A DNA stretch of 64,000 nucleotides from Lysinibacillus sp. FSL W8-0992 (GCF_038008685.1 NZ_JBBOZQ010000001.1:1-64000); one strand, 5' to 3'; counted from the stretch's first letter, positions 34,317-43,898 are shown. The notes: generated from the sequence alone by a model not told the origin. Program-made: numbers and translations.

Positions 34317-35966
34317 TTAATCAAGTAGCTTATCTATTACGTGTTTCGTTAAATTAGGCATAATTTCCATTGTATATTTTAATTCAGTTCTTTCGTATCT
34401 GTTATGTGCATCATAACCATACGGTCCAATATTAATTGCTGGAATATTTAAATCCCTAATAGTATTATAATCGACAAAATGTTTTGTTCCCCAACTTGGA
34501 TTATTGTTAATAACGGATTGAATGCTATCTTCATCGTCATTTATCGCTACACAGCTCATGTCACAAATATAAGGAAAATAATTTCTTTGTACAATTGGCT
34601 TATTATAATGTGGTTGAACTTTTTCGATAGCATGATCTAAAGCTATTAGTAGATTTTTTTCTTTTTGATCTTTTCCAGTCACCTCTACGCGTGGTGAATA
34701 AAGTGAGGAATAAAAAATAATAATAGCAGGGCTCTTATCCTTTGCCCATTTCCATGTTTCTTCTACGACTCTCGCAGAAAACATACGTACATCTAATTCT
34801 TTATTTTCTAGTAAGTCTTCTTTAAATTTCTTCATATGCTCTTTATAACGTTCACCAGATTGTGAAATAATCGATTGCTCTAGTTCTTCATAAAATACCA
34901 CCCTCGTTTCCCAAGGCAATTTTGTATATTCCTGTTCACTAATTTCACAATATCTCTTATAGTGACTATTTAAATTATTAACTACATTATTAAAGGCAAT
35001 TTCTGCTTGATTTTTTAGCTTTTCAAGAACATCTTTAGGCGACCATGATTGAACAAAGAAATTATAATATACATATGAAGCAAGTGCTGTTTGAACAGTA
35101 TACGTTTCTTTAAAATCTGTTTGCTTCAACGTTACTGGTGGCATAGGCGTTTCGCCTAATGATTTATCGCATAGCTCAGGATTATATGCAATTTGTCTAG
35201 TTAACTCTGCTGCGATATAGTTAGGATCAAGTCCTTCAAAGCTAGATCCCACATGACTTTCAGCTCCAGTTATATAAAATGAAGGAAGTAGCTTCCCGAC
35301 ACTACCTTTATAAATATATCTATTTTCATCGCCTTCATACCTAGGAGCTACAAAATCAGAGTTTATTAACGCCTCATATTCAAATCCATACGCTTCTCTC
35401 AGTTTTTTTAAATCATTTAAACCTGACAATACCCCGTGCGAGCTATCTTCCTCATCACACTCAGCAAAAAATACAATATTTCCTTTTAATTCTTCAGGAT
35501 GCTCTGAATAATAATTTAATAGATAGTAATTACTTGCCACACCGCTTTTCATATCTAATGTTCCTCTGCCAAATAACCATTCATTGGATTCTAAATGCTC
35601 CTTAACTAACGGAGGAACCTTTTCGTTTTTTAATGCTTCTTGAAGATGATTCGGAAAACATGCTTTCTCTTTCAAGCTATTATAATCATCTATTCCAACC
35701 GTATCGGTATGGCCCATTAATACGACTGTTTTAGCGCTACTTTCTTTTGTCCCTCTTACAAAAGCAAATACGTTATATCGCTCAATCTCATCATCGACCG
35801 TTTGTGAAGTAAACACATAGTCTGGATTTTTTTGAAAGTAAGGAAGGTTAGCAATTGTTTTAGCAAGTGATTTTGAAATATCAATTTCGCCTTCGGTATT
35901 TACGATACTTTCAATATTTACAAGATCATTTGTCACTTTTAATACTTCTTCATACGTTTTCAACAT
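34317..35966 (-). CDS. rocB: RocB-like M20 family metallo-hydrolase
   Basis: About 549 residues, matching RocB, an M20-family protein of arginine/ornithine use with unresolved chemistry. Zinc-site motifs are VVLMGHTDTVGIDDY, FGRGTLDMKSGVASNYYLL and FFAECDEEDSSHGVLS. The RocB-typical INSDFVAPRYEGDENRYIYKGSVGKLLPSF and HVGSSFEGLDPNYIAAEL are present. The ATG at 35966 lies nine bases after AGGGG; a TTG nine bases earlier is less likely. It is the last gene of a sigma-54 operon, which recalls the sigma-54 control of roc genes in Bacillus subtilis. An amidohydrolase or deacylase role on the imported compound is inferred. Confidence 0.88.
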   Translation of the reverse strand: MLKTYEEVLKVTNDLVNIESIVNTEGEIDISKSLAKTIANLPYFQKNPDYVFTSQTVDDEIERYNVFAFVRGTKESSAKTVVLMGHTDTVGIDDYNSLKEKACFPNHLQEALKNEKVPPLVKEHLESNEWLFGRGTLDMKSGVASNYYLLNYYSEHPEELKGNIVFFAECDEEDSSHGVLSGLNDLKKLREAYGFEYEALINSDFVAPRYEGDENRYIYKGSVGKLLPSFYITGAESHVGSSFEGLDPNYIAAELTRQIAYNPELCDKSLGETPMPPVTLKQTDFKETYTVQTALASYVYYNFFVQSWSPKDVLEKLKNQAEIAFNNVVNNLNSHYKRYCEISEQEYTKLPWETRVVFYEELEQSIISQSGERYKEHMKKFKEDLLENKELDVRMFSARVVEETWKWAKDKSPAIIIFYSSLYSPRVEVTGKDQKEKNLLIALDHAIEKVQPHYNKPIVQRNYFPYICDMSCVAINDDEDSIQSVINNNPSWGTKHFVDYNTIRDLNIPAINIGPYGYDAHNRYERTELKYTMEIMPNLTKHVIDKLLD

Positions 35967-35995
35967 AAATAACAACCCCTAACTTAAGTGAATGA

Positions 35996-36718
35996 TTATA
36001 AAACTTGCTGTAAAAACTTCGCTGTTCTCTCTTCCTTCGGCGTTTTAAAAAATTCTGAAGGAGGGCCTTCTTCAATTATTTTTCCATCAGCTAACATAAT
36101 TACTCTATCCGCAACCTCTCTTGCAAAGCCCATTTCATGCGTTACAATGACCATTGTCATACCATCTCTTGCTAAACTTTTCATTGTTTCTAATACTTCG
36201 CCAACTAATTCAGGATCTAGCGCCGATGTTGGTTCATCAAACAGCATAACGTTTGGGTTCATCGCAAGTGCTCTTGCAATAGCAACCCGTTGCTTTTGTC
36301 CTCCAGATAACTGCTCAGGATAGTAGTTAGCTTTATCAGCAAGCCCAACTCTCGTTAATAATTCCATTGCTTTTTTATTCGCTTCCTCTTTACTTTGCTT
36401 TTTCACCTGTATGGGTGCTTCAGTTATGTTTTGTAAAACGCTTAAATGCGGAAATAAATTGAAGTGTTGAAATACCATACCCATATTTTCTCTGACTTTA
36501 TTTAAGTTTGTTTTTTCGATATCAATAATCTCATCGTTAATACTTATAGTACCCTCATCTAATAACTCTAAAAAATTCATACAACGTAACAACGTACTTT
36601 TTCCCGAACCACTTGCTCCAATTAAAACAACTACTTCTGATTTATTGATCTCAAGGTTAATGTCTTTTAAAACTTTTAATTTACCAAATGATTTAGAAAG
36701 CGACTTCAACTTTATCAT
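35996..36718 (-). CDS. Amino acid ABC transporter ATP-binding protein (GlnQ type)
   Basis: A 240-residue ATPase of the polar amino acid uptake family. Walker A is [15 protein letters not shown], the Q-loop is [14 protein letters not shown], the ABC signature is [16 protein letters not shown], Walker B is [15 protein letters not shown] and the switch His is in [10 protein letters not shown]. The ATG at 36718 follows AAAGGAG and overlaps the permease gene by 26 bases; an earlier in-frame start adds seven residues without support. It powers the importer formed with the two preceding genes. Confidence 0.94.
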   Translation of the reverse strand: MIKLKSLSKSFGKLKVLKDINLEINKSEVVVLIGASGSGKSTLLRCMNFLELLDEGTISINDEIIDIEKTNLNKVRENMGMVFQHFNLFPHLSVLQNITEAPIQVKKQSKEEANKKAMELLTRVGLADKANYYPEQLSGGQKQRVAIARALAMNPNVMLFDEPTSALDPELVGEVLETMKSLARDGMTMVIVTHEMGFAREVADRVIMLADGKIIEEGPPSEFFKTPKEERTAKFLQQVL

Positions 36719-37388
36719 GCTTTTTCTCCTTTCCAACATCCATTCTGCTTTCCAGTTTATTGAACAACAGTGTGAATATTAGAACTAAAATCAAGTAATA
36801 TACGCCTACGACAAAGTAGGTTTCTAAAGGCATGTAGTTATACGCTTGGGCAGATAATGCATGGTTAAATAATTCTGAAACGGCGATATAGGCTACTAAA
36901 GAAGAGTCTTTTAATCCAATAATGAATTGATTAGCCAATGAAGGTATAGCTCGCTTAAAGCTCTGTGGTAAAATAATTCGTCTCATTGTTTTAAAATACG
37001 TCATACCTAATGAGCGGCCAGCTTCCATTTGTCCTTTATCGATTGATTGAATCGATCCTCGAAAGATTTCTGCAATATAGGCACCAGAATGAATACCAAG
37101 TGCAATAGCACCTGCTGCAAAATCGGAAAGAACAAAAATACTAGAAATACCGTAGTATAGGAACATAAGTTGTACGATAAGTGGCATACCCCGAATAATA
37201 AAAATATAAGCGTTTGCTATCTTCTCTAATATCTTGATATTCGAAACTTTGAAGAAGGCAAAAATTAGACCAATAACACAAGCAATTAATAAAGAAACTA
37301 CTGTTAACTCAACTGTCAAAATAGTTGCTTTTAAAAATTCAATGCCATGTTTTTGGAATATCGATGCTATATTCGTTAAAAACTCCAT
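36693..37388 (-). CDS. Amino acid ABC transporter permease (GlnP/HisM type)
   Basis: A 231-residue membrane protein with about five helices and the EAA loop [35 protein letters not shown] of the HisMQ permease family. ATG at 37388 lies just after AGGTGA. The C-terminus ([16 protein letters not shown]) is encoded over the start of the ATPase gene. A perfect 14-bp hairpin separates it from the binding-protein gene. It probably works as a homodimer. Confidence 0.92.
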   Translation of the reverse strand: MEFLTNIASIFQKHGIEFLKATILTVELTVVSLLIACVIGLIFAFFKVSNIKILEKIANAYIFIIRGMPLIVQLMFLYYGISSIFVLSDFAAGAIALGIHSGAYIAEIFRGSIQSIDKGQMEAGRSLGMTYFKTMRRIILPQSFKRAIPSLANQFIIGLKDSSLVAYIAVSELFNHALSAQAYNYMPLETYFVVGVYYLILVLIFTLLFNKLESRMDVGKEKKHDKVEVAF

Positions 37389-37450
37389 ATAAATCACCTA
37401 ACCTCTTTAAGTGTATTGGTATAGAAGATTAATGTTTTTTGAATATTCAA

Positions 37451-37493
37451 ATTATTTTACCTAGAATTAATCTATAATACTAGGTAAAATAAT
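37451..37493 (-). promoter_or_regulatory. Intercistronic hairpin between binding-protein and permease genes
   Basis: ATTATTTTACCTAG pairs perfectly with CTAGGTAAAATAAT around 15 bases. There is no T run. Such hairpins often protect the upstream binding-protein mRNA from 3' decay and raise its level over the permease. Confidence 0.7.
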
Positions 37494-37504
37494 TTAGGAT
37501 TGGA

Positions 37505-38341
37505 TTACTCTAATAGATCTTTGCCAAACCATTTTGTACTTATGTCTTTATACGTTCCATCTGCAACCATATCTGCAATTGCTTTATTAATTGCTTCTAA
37601 TAACACTTGATTGTCCTTTTTAATAGCTACTGCAATTTCTTCTCTTTTAATTTCTTCTCCTACTGTTTGAATTTCTAAACCTGATTCTTTCATCGCGGAA
37701 ATCCCTACTATTTTATCTGTAATTACTGCGTCTAAACGTCCTGGAGGAAGGTCTTGTAATGCATATATCTCACTAGGAAATTCTTTAATTTTATCTGTAT
37801 ATTTTTTTGCATCTTCAACATAAGTACTAGCTTGCATAACACCGATTGTCTTTCCCTTTAAGTCATCTAACGATTTAATATCTTTATTTTTACTTGAAAT
37901 AAATACTGTAGCGCCCGAAATATAATATGGATCTGAGAAATCAACCTGTTTTGCTCTCTCCTCAGTAGCTGTCATACTCCCTATAATTGCATCATATTTC
38001 TCTCCTCGTAACCCTTGGAGGATCGTTTCCCATGGATTTGTAACAGGGTTTGGTTCAAGGCCAATTCTCTTTGCAATTTCATTGCCAATTTCTACATCAA
38101 AACCAACTAATTTTTCATTTTCCTTATAATTTAATGGCTTTAGTAAGCCACTCATTGCAAAAGTTAACTTTCCATCATTCACTAATTTCATATCTGATGT
38201 TGTGCTTTTTTCTTCGCCTGCTTTCGTTTCTCCTTCACTACTTGCAGATGTTTCAATTTGTACATTCGAATCTTTTTCTGAACACGCAACCATCAATGAA
38301 GCAACTAACACCAATAAAAAATAGAATAGACTTTTCTTCAT
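37505..38341 (-). CDS. Amino acid ABC transporter substrate-binding lipoprotein (family 3)
   Basis: A 278-residue lipoprotein. The signal peptide MKKSLFYFLLVLVASLMVAC places the lipidated Cys at residue 20. A Ser/Glu-rich linker leads to a family 3 solute-binding domain: LVGFDVEIGNEIAKRIG, WETILQGLRGEKYDAIIGSMTATEERAKQVDFSDPYY and GKTIGVMQASTYVED. Family members bind polar amino acids or related compounds such as ectoine or opines. The ligand cannot be assigned from sequence, but it presumably feeds the enzymes of this operon. Confidence 0.92.
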   Translation of the reverse strand: MKKSLFYFLLVLVASLMVACSEKDSNVQIETSASSEGETKAGEEKSTTSDMKLVNDGKLTFAMSGLLKPLNYKENEKLVGFDVEIGNEIAKRIGLEPNPVTNPWETILQGLRGEKYDAIIGSMTATEERAKQVDFSDPYYISGATVFISSKNKDIKSLDDLKGKTIGVMQASTYVEDAKKYTDKIKEFPSEIYALQDLPPGRLDAVITDKIVGISAMKESGLEIQTVGEEIKREEIAVAIKKDNQVLLEAINKAIADMVADGTYKDISTKWFGKDLLE

Positions 38342-38368
38342 AAAATACCAATCCCCCTCGTTTTATGA

Positions 38369-39115
38369 TTAAGCTAATTCTCCACCATCAATGGCAATTG
38401 TTTGCCCTGTAATATAAGCAGATTCATCTGAAGCAAGGAAGGCATACAACGCCCCTATTTCTTTTGGATCTGCATGCCGTTTTAAAGGAATACCTTCATT
38501 TACAACCTCTAACATTTCAGGAGTATACTCAGCCATTTGCATCGGTGTTAATACATACCCTGGACATATTGTGTTCACTCGAATGATTGGAGCCAATTCT
38601 AATGCCATCGTTTTTGCTAAAAGATTAACGCCTGCTTTTGAAGCGTTATAGTCTGCATAGAATGGATGTCCCGTAACACCATTTGTAGAGGCTGTCATGA
38701 GTATAACGCCTTTCCCCTGTTCAACCATGATTTTTGCAGCGGCTTGAGATGTATAAAACACACCATTTAAATTAATGTTTAAAACTTTATTCCATTGTTC
38801 TGGATTAATATCAAGGAATTTAGAGCGAACGCTAATCCCTGCATTTGCAATAAAAACGTCCACTCCCCCTAAATCCTCTTTAATTTTTTTAAAGACAGCG
38901 TTTACACTTGCAGGGTTACTAACATCCACTACATATCCTTTGGCAATTCCTTTGTTTTCTTTTATAGACTTTTCAATACTTTCTTCATTAATATCTAAAA
39001 TAGCGACGACAGAACCTTCTTCTACAAAGCGTTGTGCTGTGGCTAATCCTATACCACTTGCTCCTCCTGTAATGACTACTCTCTTCTTTTTTAAACTACT
39101 ATGCCTTGTTGTCAT
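38369..39115 (-). CDS. Short-chain dehydrogenase/reductase
   Basis: A 248-residue classical SDR. The cofactor motif is TGGASGIGLATAQRF with an aspartate after beta-2 (AILDINEES), favouring NAD. NAG is in VFIANAGISV and the catalytic YxxxK is YADYNASKAG, preceded by the Ser in LMTASTNG. C-terminal GGELA is typical. ATG at 39115 is seven bases from GGGGG. It lies between gcvPB and the transporter genes, and a second SDR opens the operon, so two oxidation steps are likely. Confidence 0.92.
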   Translation of the reverse strand: MTTRHSSLKKKRVVITGGASGIGLATAQRFVEEGSVVAILDINEESIEKSIKENKGIAKGYVVDVSNPASVNAVFKKIKEDLGGVDVFIANAGISVRSKFLDINPEQWNKVLNINLNGVFYTSQAAAKIMVEQGKGVILMTASTNGVTGHPFYADYNASKAGVNLLAKTMALELAPIIRVNTICPGYVLTPMQMAEYTPEMLEVVNEGIPLKRHADPKEIGALYAFLASDESAYITGQTIAIDGGELA

Positions 39116-39126
39116 CAAATTACCCC

Positions 39127-40713
39127 CTAACGGTTATTACTTGTTAATTCCGCTTCATTTTTCACCTTTTCTTGATATACCCGCCATGAAGTACACCATT
39201 TTGCGGGATTATCTAAATAATCTGCTTCGATTAATTGATGAATGGTACTATTTTGCGGTGCATTTTTCACTACCTCTGGATTTTCATATGCTTCCTTTGA
39301 AATTTGTTCAAGTGCCTGGATATATTCATCTAAATCTGCTTTAGAGTAGGATTCTGTTGGTTCTAGTGTGAATGGTTGTGGCACAATGTATGGATGATGA
39401 CTTGTCCAGTAATGTAAACCAAAGTCTGTCATACGACGCTGTACATCCTCTGTTGTGACACCTGTTTCCTTCTCCAACTGCTCCCAGCTATAACGCACCT
39501 GTTCCAGTCGTTGCCCTTGTACATAAGGTACACTTGCGCCACGAATTTTCGATACTTTACTGTATAAATAGTTATTATTTAGCACAGCAGTTTCTGCAAC
39601 TGCTTTAAGTCCTTCTTGTCCTAATGCTCGAATCCATGCATAAGAACGTAAAATAGTTTGTGCAACGCCGTGGAAAGCGCGTACTTTCCCAATTGAATGC
39701 TCTAATTGATCATTTAATATATATTGATCACCACTTTTTTCGACAATCGGTCCAGGTAAATATGGTTTTAATTCCGCTGTTACGCCTAATGCACCTGTAG
39801 CTGGTCCCCCACACATATGTGGCGCTGCGAATGTTTTGTGTAAATTAAAGAAACACATATCGAAGCCTGCCTCTTTAGCACGTGTAATGCCTAATAAACC
39901 ATTTGCATTCGCTTGATCGTAGTAACAAATACCACCTGCATCATGTACAATCTTTGTAAATTCTTTAATTTTTGAATTGTAAATTCCCGTATCTTCTGGG
40001 TTAGCTACAACAAAGCCAGCTGTTCGTTCGGATACAACTTCTTTTAACTTTTCAATATTAGGGAATCCATTTTCGTCTGGATGTAAAGTAATAATTTTAT
40101 ATCCCTTCACAACTGCCGTTGCTGCTTGAGATGGATGAGAGAAAATGGTTGTAATAATTTCATTACGTTGATCTGCCTCACCTTTAACTTCAAAATACTT
40201 ACGTACAATCGATGCCATCGCAAATAGTGCTTGTGTGCCACCACTCGGTTGGAACGAGAATGCATCCATACCTGAAATGTCACGCATTGCTAAATCCATG
40301 TTATGAATGATTTCTAACATTCCTTGAACAGTACTAACATCTTGCAGCGGATGTAGTTCCATTATTTTAGAATTACGAATTAGTAACTCGTTAATTTTCG
40401 GAATGTACTTCATCGTACAAGTACCTTGACCAATTTCTACATTAAAATCCGACCCTAATGTTTCTTGTGAAAGACGAACATAATGGCGTAATACACGGGC
40501 TTGGCCGATTTCTGGTAAGTTCGGCTTACTTGCTCGCTTTATATTTTTCGGTAGAACTGAAACGCCATCACCCACTACATCTACAACTTCTTGTGAAGCT
40601 TGCGGTACTTCGACTCCAACTTCACCTGGTTGATGTAGCTCGAAAATAATAGGCTCATTCCACTTGGCTTGATGAAAATCTATATTGACAGACTGTCTTT
40701 GAATTTCTAACAT
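39127..40713 (-). CDS. gcvPB: Glycine dehydrogenase (decarboxylating) subunit 2 homologue
   Basis: A 528-residue PLP enzyme homologous to GcvPB, the C-terminal half of the glycine cleavage P-protein. The PLP lysine is in FFNLHKTFAAPHMCGGP; SFQPSGGTQALFAMA, YDQANANGLLGI and GKVRAFHGVAQTILRSYAWI are also family-typical. It is some 40 residues longer than usual GcvPB, mostly at the C-terminus. In the glycine cleavage system the P-protein works with GcvT, GcvH and Lpd, none of which are here. The partner subunit gene lies directly upstream. AAAGGAG precedes the start. Confidence 0.9.
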   Translation of the reverse strand: MLEIQRQSVNIDFHQAKWNEPIIFELHQPGEVGVEVPQASQEVVDVVGDGVSVLPKNIKRASKPNLPEIGQARVLRHYVRLSQETLGSDFNVEIGQGTCTMKYIPKINELLIRNSKIMELHPLQDVSTVQGMLEIIHNMDLAMRDISGMDAFSFQPSGGTQALFAMASIVRKYFEVKGEADQRNEIITTIFSHPSQAATAVVKGYKIITLHPDENGFPNIEKLKEVVSERTAGFVVANPEDTGIYNSKIKEFTKIVHDAGGICYYDQANANGLLGITRAKEAGFDMCFFNLHKTFAAPHMCGGPATGALGVTAELKPYLPGPIVEKSGDQYILNDQLEHSIGKVRAFHGVAQTILRSYAWIRALGQEGLKAVAETAVLNNNYLYSKVSKIRGASVPYVQGQRLEQVRYSWEQLEKETGVTTEDVQRRMTDFGLHYWTSHHPYIVPQPFTLEPTESYSKADLDEYIQALEQISKEAYENPEVVKNAPQNSTIHQLIEADYLDNPAKWCTSWRVYQEKVKNEAELTSNNR

Positions 40714-40735
40714 GCTAATACTCCTTTCTACCTCA

Positions 40736-42124
40736 TTATTTCGTCACAATTTTTGATAAAACACTTACTAGTTTGTCGATATCTTCTTTCGTATGCACTT
40801 CAGTTACACAACAAAGTGCCGACTGACCATATTGAGGAAACTCTTTCGAAAGGTCCTTCCCTCCAAAAATCTTGTGCTCTAATAATTGTGCATTGATTTC
40901 TTCGACAGTTAAGCCTGTATCATTAAAGTCGATAATAAATTCCTTGAAAAATGGCGATGTAATTCTCGAACCTCTAATGTTCTGAATTTTATTAAGTTGC
41001 ATTACTGCGTACTGACTATTTTGCATAATTGCTTGACCTAATTCGTACATCCCGTTTGGTCCCATTAACGATAAATAAACACCTGCTGTAATGCCCCAAA
41101 GAGCTGTTTGCGTACCGACAGATTCTTTACCGTTTTCTCTATCTGCAAAAGATGTACGGTCATATGCAATATCACCAAAACCATACTCTCCTTGTTTTAC
41201 AGTCGGAATAATGCCAAATAATCGTGATGGATATTCATTTACGAATTTCGGATCATTATGTGTCGCAATAAAACCTGCCTGCCCTCCACTAAAATTCATA
41301 TGCATTCCTAGTGGTTGAAGGTCTCCACATACAATATCAGCTCCATATTGACTTGGTGGTGCCAGTATTCCAAGTGAAATTGGATCAACCCCAACTACGA
41401 TTATTGCTCCGTATTTTTTTGCAAGATTTGAAATCTCTTGCCCTTGTGATTCAATAAATCCTAAATAGGATGGATTTTCGAAATAGATCGCCGCAACATC
41501 ATTAGATAATTTTCTTTCTAAATCTGCTAAATCCATTAATCCTGTATTAAGATTAAAATGCACATCTTCAAATGCTAATTGAGGTGTTCCATAGTTTGTA
41601 ATAATCTTTTTTCTCTCAGGTGAAACTGTACTAGCAAGTAAAACTTTAGTACGTTTAGTAATACGACTAGCCATACGAATCGAAGTAGCTGCAGCCTGTG
41701 CCCAATCAAATGTTGGTACATTCACTACTTCCATATCGACAAGTTCTGCCATAAGACTTTGGTATTCAAATAAAGCTTGGAAACGACCATGATCTTCGTA
41801 TGGTTCACCCGCATAAGCAGTTAAAAATTCAGCTCTTTGATTCACCTCATCACATACTGCCGGAATAAAATGTTGCCAACAACCAGCCCCTAAAAAGTTA
41901 AGATATTCATTAGTGCTTATATTTTTATTTAATAGCCCTTCAATATGTCGTCGTAGCTCCAATTCATTCAATGCTTTCGGGATATTCATTGTTCCTTTAT
42001 ACTGTAAGTCGTCAGGAATGCAAGAATAGAGTTCTTTAATAGAATGCACACCAATTTCGTCTAACATTTCTTGTTTTACTTCAGGTACCATATTTGGAAT
42101 GTATGGATGAACTTTTTTACTCAT
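40736..42124 (-). CDS. gcvPA: Glycine dehydrogenase (decarboxylating) subunit 1 homologue
   Basis: A 462-residue protein homologous to GcvPA, the N-terminal half of P-protein. It has HPYIPNMVPEVKQEMLDEIGV at the start, FLGAGCWQHFIPAVCDEVNQRAEFLTAYAGEPYEDHGRFQALFEYQSL, and GDLQPLGMHMNFSGGQAGFIA. It pairs with GcvPB to decarboxylate glycine or, in this setting, perhaps another amino acid. AGGAGG lies upstream of the ATG. It is the second gene of the sigma-54 operon, which is unusual: gcv genes are normally controlled by the glycine riboswitch and lie with gcvT. No such riboswitch was seen. Confidence 0.9.
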   Translation of the reverse strand: MSKKVHPYIPNMVPEVKQEMLDEIGVHSIKELYSCIPDDLQYKGTMNIPKALNELELRRHIEGLLNKNISTNEYLNFLGAGCWQHFIPAVCDEVNQRAEFLTAYAGEPYEDHGRFQALFEYQSLMAELVDMEVVNVPTFDWAQAAATSIRMASRITKRTKVLLASTVSPERKKIITNYGTPQLAFEDVHFNLNTGLMDLADLERKLSNDVAAIYFENPSYLGFIESQGQEISNLAKKYGAIIVVGVDPISLGILAPPSQYGADIVCGDLQPLGMHMNFSGGQAGFIATHNDPKFVNEYPSRLFGIIPTVKQGEYGFGDIAYDRTSFADRENGKESVGTQTALWGITAGVYLSLMGPNGMYELGQAIMQNSQYAVMQLNKIQNIRGSRITSPFFKEFIIDFNDTGLTVEEINAQLLEHKIFGGKDLSKEFPQYGQSALCCVTEVHTKEDIDKLVSVLSKIVTK

Positions 42125-42146
42125 ATAAAATACCTCCTATAATTTT

Positions 42147-42923
42147 TTATGCTAAGCCGCCACCATCAACGGTTAATGTAGTTCCTGTAACCCAAGCGGA
42201 CAAACCACTTGCAAGGAATAGTACCCCCTTCGCAATATCTTCAGGTGTTCCCAACCTTGCCAATGGTCTATCAACCGCTGAACTACGAAGAAAACTAGAT
42301 TCTTCTATATTTAATTGTTTTGCCTCACCTCGAAGTAGCGGCGTATCTGTATCTCCAGGGCAAATACAATTTACACGAATGTTCTCTGATCCATGGTCAA
42401 TAGCCATAGCTTTTGTTAAATTTACAACCCCTGCTTTCGCAGCGCAGTAAGATGCAGCTTTGTCTCCACCTTTTAATCCCCAACCAGAACCGGTATTGAT
42501 AATACTGCTGCCGCCGCCATGGTTTCGCATAAGGGGAATTAAATATTTTGAAAGAAGATAAACGCCTTTTAAAGAAACATTAATTACCGCATCCCAATCC
42601 GATTCTTCTAAGTCCACCACTGTTTTTCTACGAATAATGCCTGCATTATTAAAGAGCACATCGACTTTTCCATGCTTTTCTTCTATTAACTCCGCCACAC
42701 GCTGGCAATCTTGCGAGTTCGTTACATCACACTTTACAAACTCAATATTTAAGCCCTCAGCCCGCAGTGTTTCTTCTGTTTCCTTGCCCTTCTGCTGATC
42801 GATATCAAGAATAATCGTTTTAGTCCCCACCTCACTTAGTAATTTAGCGGTTGCAAGACCTATTCCTGAAGCTCCCCCTGTTACTACTGCAATCTTCCCA
42901 CCTAATTCAAAGTAATCTAGCAA
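42147..42923 (-). CDS. Short-chain dehydrogenase/reductase, first gene of the sigma-54 operon
   Basis: A 258-residue classical SDR. The nucleotide motif is TGGASGIGLATAKLL with aspartate in TIILDIDQQ (NAD preference). LFNNAGIIRR, the catalytic Ser in SIINTGSGWG, and Tyr/Lys in AASYCAAKAG are present. Start is TTG at 42923, nine bases from GGGGG. It is 39 bases downstream of a consensus sigma-54 promoter. It is related to, but distinct from, the SDR at 38369. Substrate unknown. Confidence 0.9.
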   Translation of the reverse strand: MLDYFELGGKIAVVTGGASGIGLATAKLLSEVGTKTIILDIDQQKGKETEETLRAEGLNIEFVKCDVTNSQDCQRVAELIEEKHGKVDVLFNNAGIIRRKTVVDLEESDWDAVINVSLKGVYLLSKYLIPLMRNHGGGSSIINTGSGWGLKGGDKAASYCAAKAGVVNLTKAMAIDHGSENIRVNCICPGDTDTPLLRGEAKQLNIEESSFLRSSAVDRPLARLGTPEDIAKGVLFLASGLSAWVTGTTLTVDGGGLA

Positions 42924-42960
42924 ATAAATGTACCCCCTTTTTTGTTTCTCATTTTATATA

Positions 42961-42979
42961 ATGCAAAAATCATGCCAAC
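42961..42979 (-). promoter_or_regulatory. Sigma-54 (SigL/RpoN) -24/-12 promoter of the SDR-gcvPAB-ABC-rocB operon
   Basis: The minus strand reads TTGGCATGATTTTTGCA, which fits the consensus YTGGCAYGRNNNTTGCW at every fixed position, with the GG and GC spaced correctly. The predicted start site is near 42951, about 28 bases before the first gene. Confidence 0.88.
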
Positions 42980-43029
42980 TTTAAAAAGCTGATAATACGA
43001 GATTCATAAATAATAAATCATTATTTTTT

Positions 43030-43043
43030 GACACAGCTGTCAT
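43030..43043. promoter_or_regulatory. Candidate enhancer (upstream activator) site
   Basis: TGACACAGCTGTCA is an inverted repeat TGACA-n4-TGTCA about 80-90 bases upstream of the predicted sigma-54 start, the usual place for an enhancer-binding activator. Confidence 0.4.
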
Positions 43044-43536
43044 TTCAAATGCCGTTTTTGTCATAATATTTGAATTATTATTGAGTTGATAATTAAGGAA
43101 GGCGTTTACAAAGGGAATTTGCACGAAACTTCAAATTTAGAGGAATGTCTGTTTAGAAGTAGAATATGGAAACGAACAAAATATTGAAAGACGGCTCACT
43201 ACATGCTTTTCCTAGTTGGTCTTCTTTCTTAAATAGTGCCGCTCAGGAAGGGGGAGGCCACAAGCACCAAAATATTGCTGTGCTTATCAGCAGACATACG
43301 GACTACACCATACATCACATAGAATGATAGACTTTCAATAATATAAGTGTAATCCAAAAATACCAAGAGGCTATGAATTAGCAATTGAGGGATATGTAAT
43401 ATGTAAGAATTTACTACTCATTTATTTACTTTCAAAATTGGGTTTCTTCTTATTTTATAAGGAACATAACAAACCTAGCTAAAATAGCAAGCTTGTTCCA
43501 TTACCCTACTTCAATTGTTGTATGTTGATTTTTAAA

Positions 43537-43565
43537 CAAAAAAAAAGCCTGTACGCGACAGGCTA
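43537..43565 (-). terminator. Intrinsic terminator of mazEF
   Basis: AGCCTGT pairs with ACAGGCT around CGCGT and is followed by nine T on the minus strand, directly after the mazF stop. Confidence 0.93.
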
Positions 43566-43898
43566 CTAGTAAAGGAATGCTTTAATTTTTGCCATACATT
43601 CCTCTACTACTTCAATAGGTGCTTGACCACGAACAGATAATTTCCGAGCTTTCCAATCGAGATTTTTCAATTGGTCAGTTAAAATTACGCCCGTAAAAAC
43701 TTGGTTTTCCGGAATCTCTACTTCAAATCCCCATCCTTTTTTTGTATTCGTAATTGGACAAATAGTAGCGAATCCAGTTATTTCATTAAATGCTTTTGGT
43801 GATAGTACGATACCTGGACGGCTGCCTGCCTGTTCGTGCCCTGTTTGGGGATTGAAATCTAGAAAAACTAAATCTCCTTTGTCTGGAACGGTGCTCAT
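43566..43898 (-). CDS. mazF: MazF-type endoribonuclease toxin
   Basis: A 110-residue PemK/MazF toxin. Family features are GDLVFLDFNPQTGHEQAGSRPGIVLSP with the catalytic Arg, ICPITNTKKG with the catalytic Thr region, and VILTDQLKNLDWKARK. It is closer to the Escherichia coli MazF pattern than to the 116-residue EndoA/NdoA encoded beside alr in bacilli. MazF cuts mRNA at short sequences; the cut site cannot be predicted here. The start overlaps the mazE stop as TAATG. A perfect terminator follows. Confidence 0.93.
   Translation of the reverse strand: MSTVPDKGDLVFLDFNPQTGHEQAGSRPGIVLSPKAFNEITGFATICPITNTKKGWGFEVEIPENQVFTGVILTDQLKNLDWKARKLSVRGQAPIEVVEECMAKIKAFLY

Larger units (their letters stand above)
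42924..43536. other. Control region upstream of the sigma-54 operon
   Basis: This 613-base region contains the sigma-54 promoter and the candidate activator site. From about 43100 to 43500 there is non-repetitive sequence with only short frames lacking ribosome-binding sites, perhaps a decayed gene. I could not recognise it. Confidence 0.5.

Noticed and set aside
42924..43100. Glycine riboswitch ahead of gcvPA/gcvPB
   Set aside because: The leader is only about 28 bases from the sigma-54 start to the first gene and carries no aptamer-like sequence.
43166..43327. 53-codon plus-strand frame upstream of the sigma-54 operon
   Set aside because: No ribosome-binding site and no recognisable protein; probably chance or remains of a decayed gene.
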